From the NCBI GenBank assembly GCA_938009335.1, contig CALLHT010000255.1, forward strand, positions 1-5,895: a stretch of 5,895 nucleotides of DNA. The letters are read 5' to 3'. Below, piece by piece: positions 5,240-5,895 of this stretch. The DNA comes from an uncultured Rhizobiaceae group bacterium. GTDB taxonomy: Bacteria; Pseudomonadota; Alphaproteobacteria; Rhizobiales; Rhizobiaceae. Position 1 is the stretch's first letter. Each line of letters starts with the position of its first letter. The translations under genes were made by a program, and so were the position numbers. The notes below the pieces were generated by a model, which had not been told where the DNA came from, ran no database searches, and saw nothing but the letters and a program-made list of their open reading frames with translations.

Positions 5240-5895
5240 ATGAATGACAAAAATGCAGGCTTTTTGATCAAAAACTGCCTTGAAGAGCAAGGGGTGGAGC
5301 GTGTCTTTTGCGTGCCGGGTGAAAGCTATCTGGCTGTATTAGATGCTTTATTTGATTCGCCCATCGAAACCGTTGTTGCCCGACATGAAGGTGGGGCTGC
5401 AATCATGGCTGAAGCTGATGGCAAGATGACCGGTCGGCCCGGCGTGTGCATGGTTACTCGAGGCCCTGGAGCTACGAATGCCGCCGCAGGTGTTCATATC
5501 GCAGCACAAGATTCCACACCTATGGTTTTGTTTGTTGGGCAGATTGCGCGCGATATGCGGGGCCGTGAAGCGTTCCAAGAGATGGACTATCGAGCGGTGT
5601 TTGGCTCAATCGCAAAATGGGTTGAAGAAATTGATCGCCCGGAACGTATTCCGGAAATCATCTCTCATGCTTGGCATGTGGCCATGAGCGGACGACCAGG
5701 ACCTGTTGTGCTCGCGCTACCAGAAGATATGTTGAGGGATGCGGTTGAAGCTGCGCCCGGGCCTAGGGTCGAGGTGGCTGAGCCTGCGCCAACGCTTGGC
5801 GCTTTGGAGCAGCTCGTAAACAAACTTGAGAACGCAAGGTCACCAATAATTGTTGCTGGTGGTTCTCGCTGGACAGAAGATGCGCAGGATATGCT
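5240..5895 (+). CDS. ThDP-dependent acetolactate-synthase-like enzyme, N-terminal part
   Basis: The first 218 residues of a larger protein (family usually about 550 residues) run off the window edge with no stop. It is a thiamine-diphosphate enzyme of the IlvB type, which cleaves or joins carbon units next to a keto group. The N-terminal ThDP-binding domain is clear: FCVPGESYLAVLDAL (23-37), RHEGGAA (48-54) with Glu50 as the cofactor-activating glutamate, and TRGPGATNAAAGV (73-85). AFQEMDYRAVF (111-121) and SGRPGPVVLALPEDM (150-164) follow, and the central domain begins near SPIIVAGGS (201-209). Acetolactate synthases usually have RHEQGAA; here Gln is Gly, and the protein is probably a catabolic lyase or carboligase and not the biosynthetic enzyme. 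The ATG at 5240 has only a modest AGG eight bases upstream. Being 215 bases from the CoA-transferase, it probably has its own control. The catalytic C-terminal domain is not visible, so the reaction cannot be assigned. Confidence 0.9.
   Translation, partial: MNDKNAGFLIKNCLEEQGVERVFCVPGESYLAVLDALFDSPIETVVARHEGGAAIMAEADGKMTGRPGVCMVTRGPGATNAAAGVHIAAQDSTPMVLFVGQIARDMRGREAFQEMDYRAVFGSIAKWVEEIDRPERIPEIISHAWHVAMSGRPGPVVLALPEDMLRDAVEAAPGPRVEVAEPAPTLGALEQLVNKLENARSPIIVAGGSRWTEDAQDM
5255..5278. other. Palindrome just inside the ThDP gene
   Basis: TTTTTGATCAAAAA at 5261-5274 is a perfect 14-base palindrome, flanked by GCAG (5255-5258) and CTGC (5275-5278), which also pair, with a 2-base GC bulge on the left side. 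It covers codons 6-13 of the ThDP gene. It might be a dimeric regulator's DNA site or a small mRNA hairpin near the ribosome site; it is also compatible with chance codon use. Confidence 0.3.

Overview
The window reads as ordinary chromosomal metabolic DNA from an alphaproteobacterium, probably a marine or heterotrophic one. This is inferred from protein character: an AlkK/DmdB-type acyl-CoA ligase, a stand-alone SCP2 domain, a short HugZ-like flavin protein, a class III CoA-transferase and an IlvB-like ThDP enzyme, all at moderate GC with strong GGAGG-type ribosome sites. No marker gene fixes the genus. There is no IS element, CRISPR array, tRNA, rRNA or sign of recent transfer.

Layout. Positions 1-147 hold no supportable gene. 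Positions 148-3208 carry three minus-strand genes read right to left: an acyl-CoA ligase (3208-1568), a 98-residue SCP2 sterol/lipid carrier protein (1489-1193) and an agmatinase-family ureohydrolase (1104-148). A strong intrinsic terminator (1132-1160) sits between the SCP2 gene and the ureohydrolase gene, so the ureohydrolase is set apart from the lipid pair or is fed only by read-through. A good sigma70-type promoter for the ligase lies at 3239-3267.

From a 54-base divergent gap the plus strand runs the other way: a HugZ-like split-barrel flavin protein (3263-3778) and, 31 bases later, a CaiB/BaiF class III CoA-transferase (3810-5024). A structured 215-base gap follows, with two stem-loops and short direct repeats. 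Then comes the first 218 codons of a ThDP-dependent, acetolactate-synthase-like enzyme (5240 onward), which runs off the right edge.

Function. The ligase (acid + CoA + ATP) and the CoA-transferase (CoA exchange between acids) both make acyl-CoA thioesters. SCP2 domains bind acyl-CoA and other lipids, and IlvB-like enzymes cleave or join 2-oxo or 2-hydroxy acyl units. Together the window looks like catabolism of organic acids, with nitrogen release by the ureohydrolase as a neighbour. The exact substrates cannot be read from sequence. I found no convincing novel system; the most informative non-coding signals are the terminator just ahead of the ureohydrolase gene, the overlapping divergent promoter region, and the folded leader ahead of the ThDP gene.
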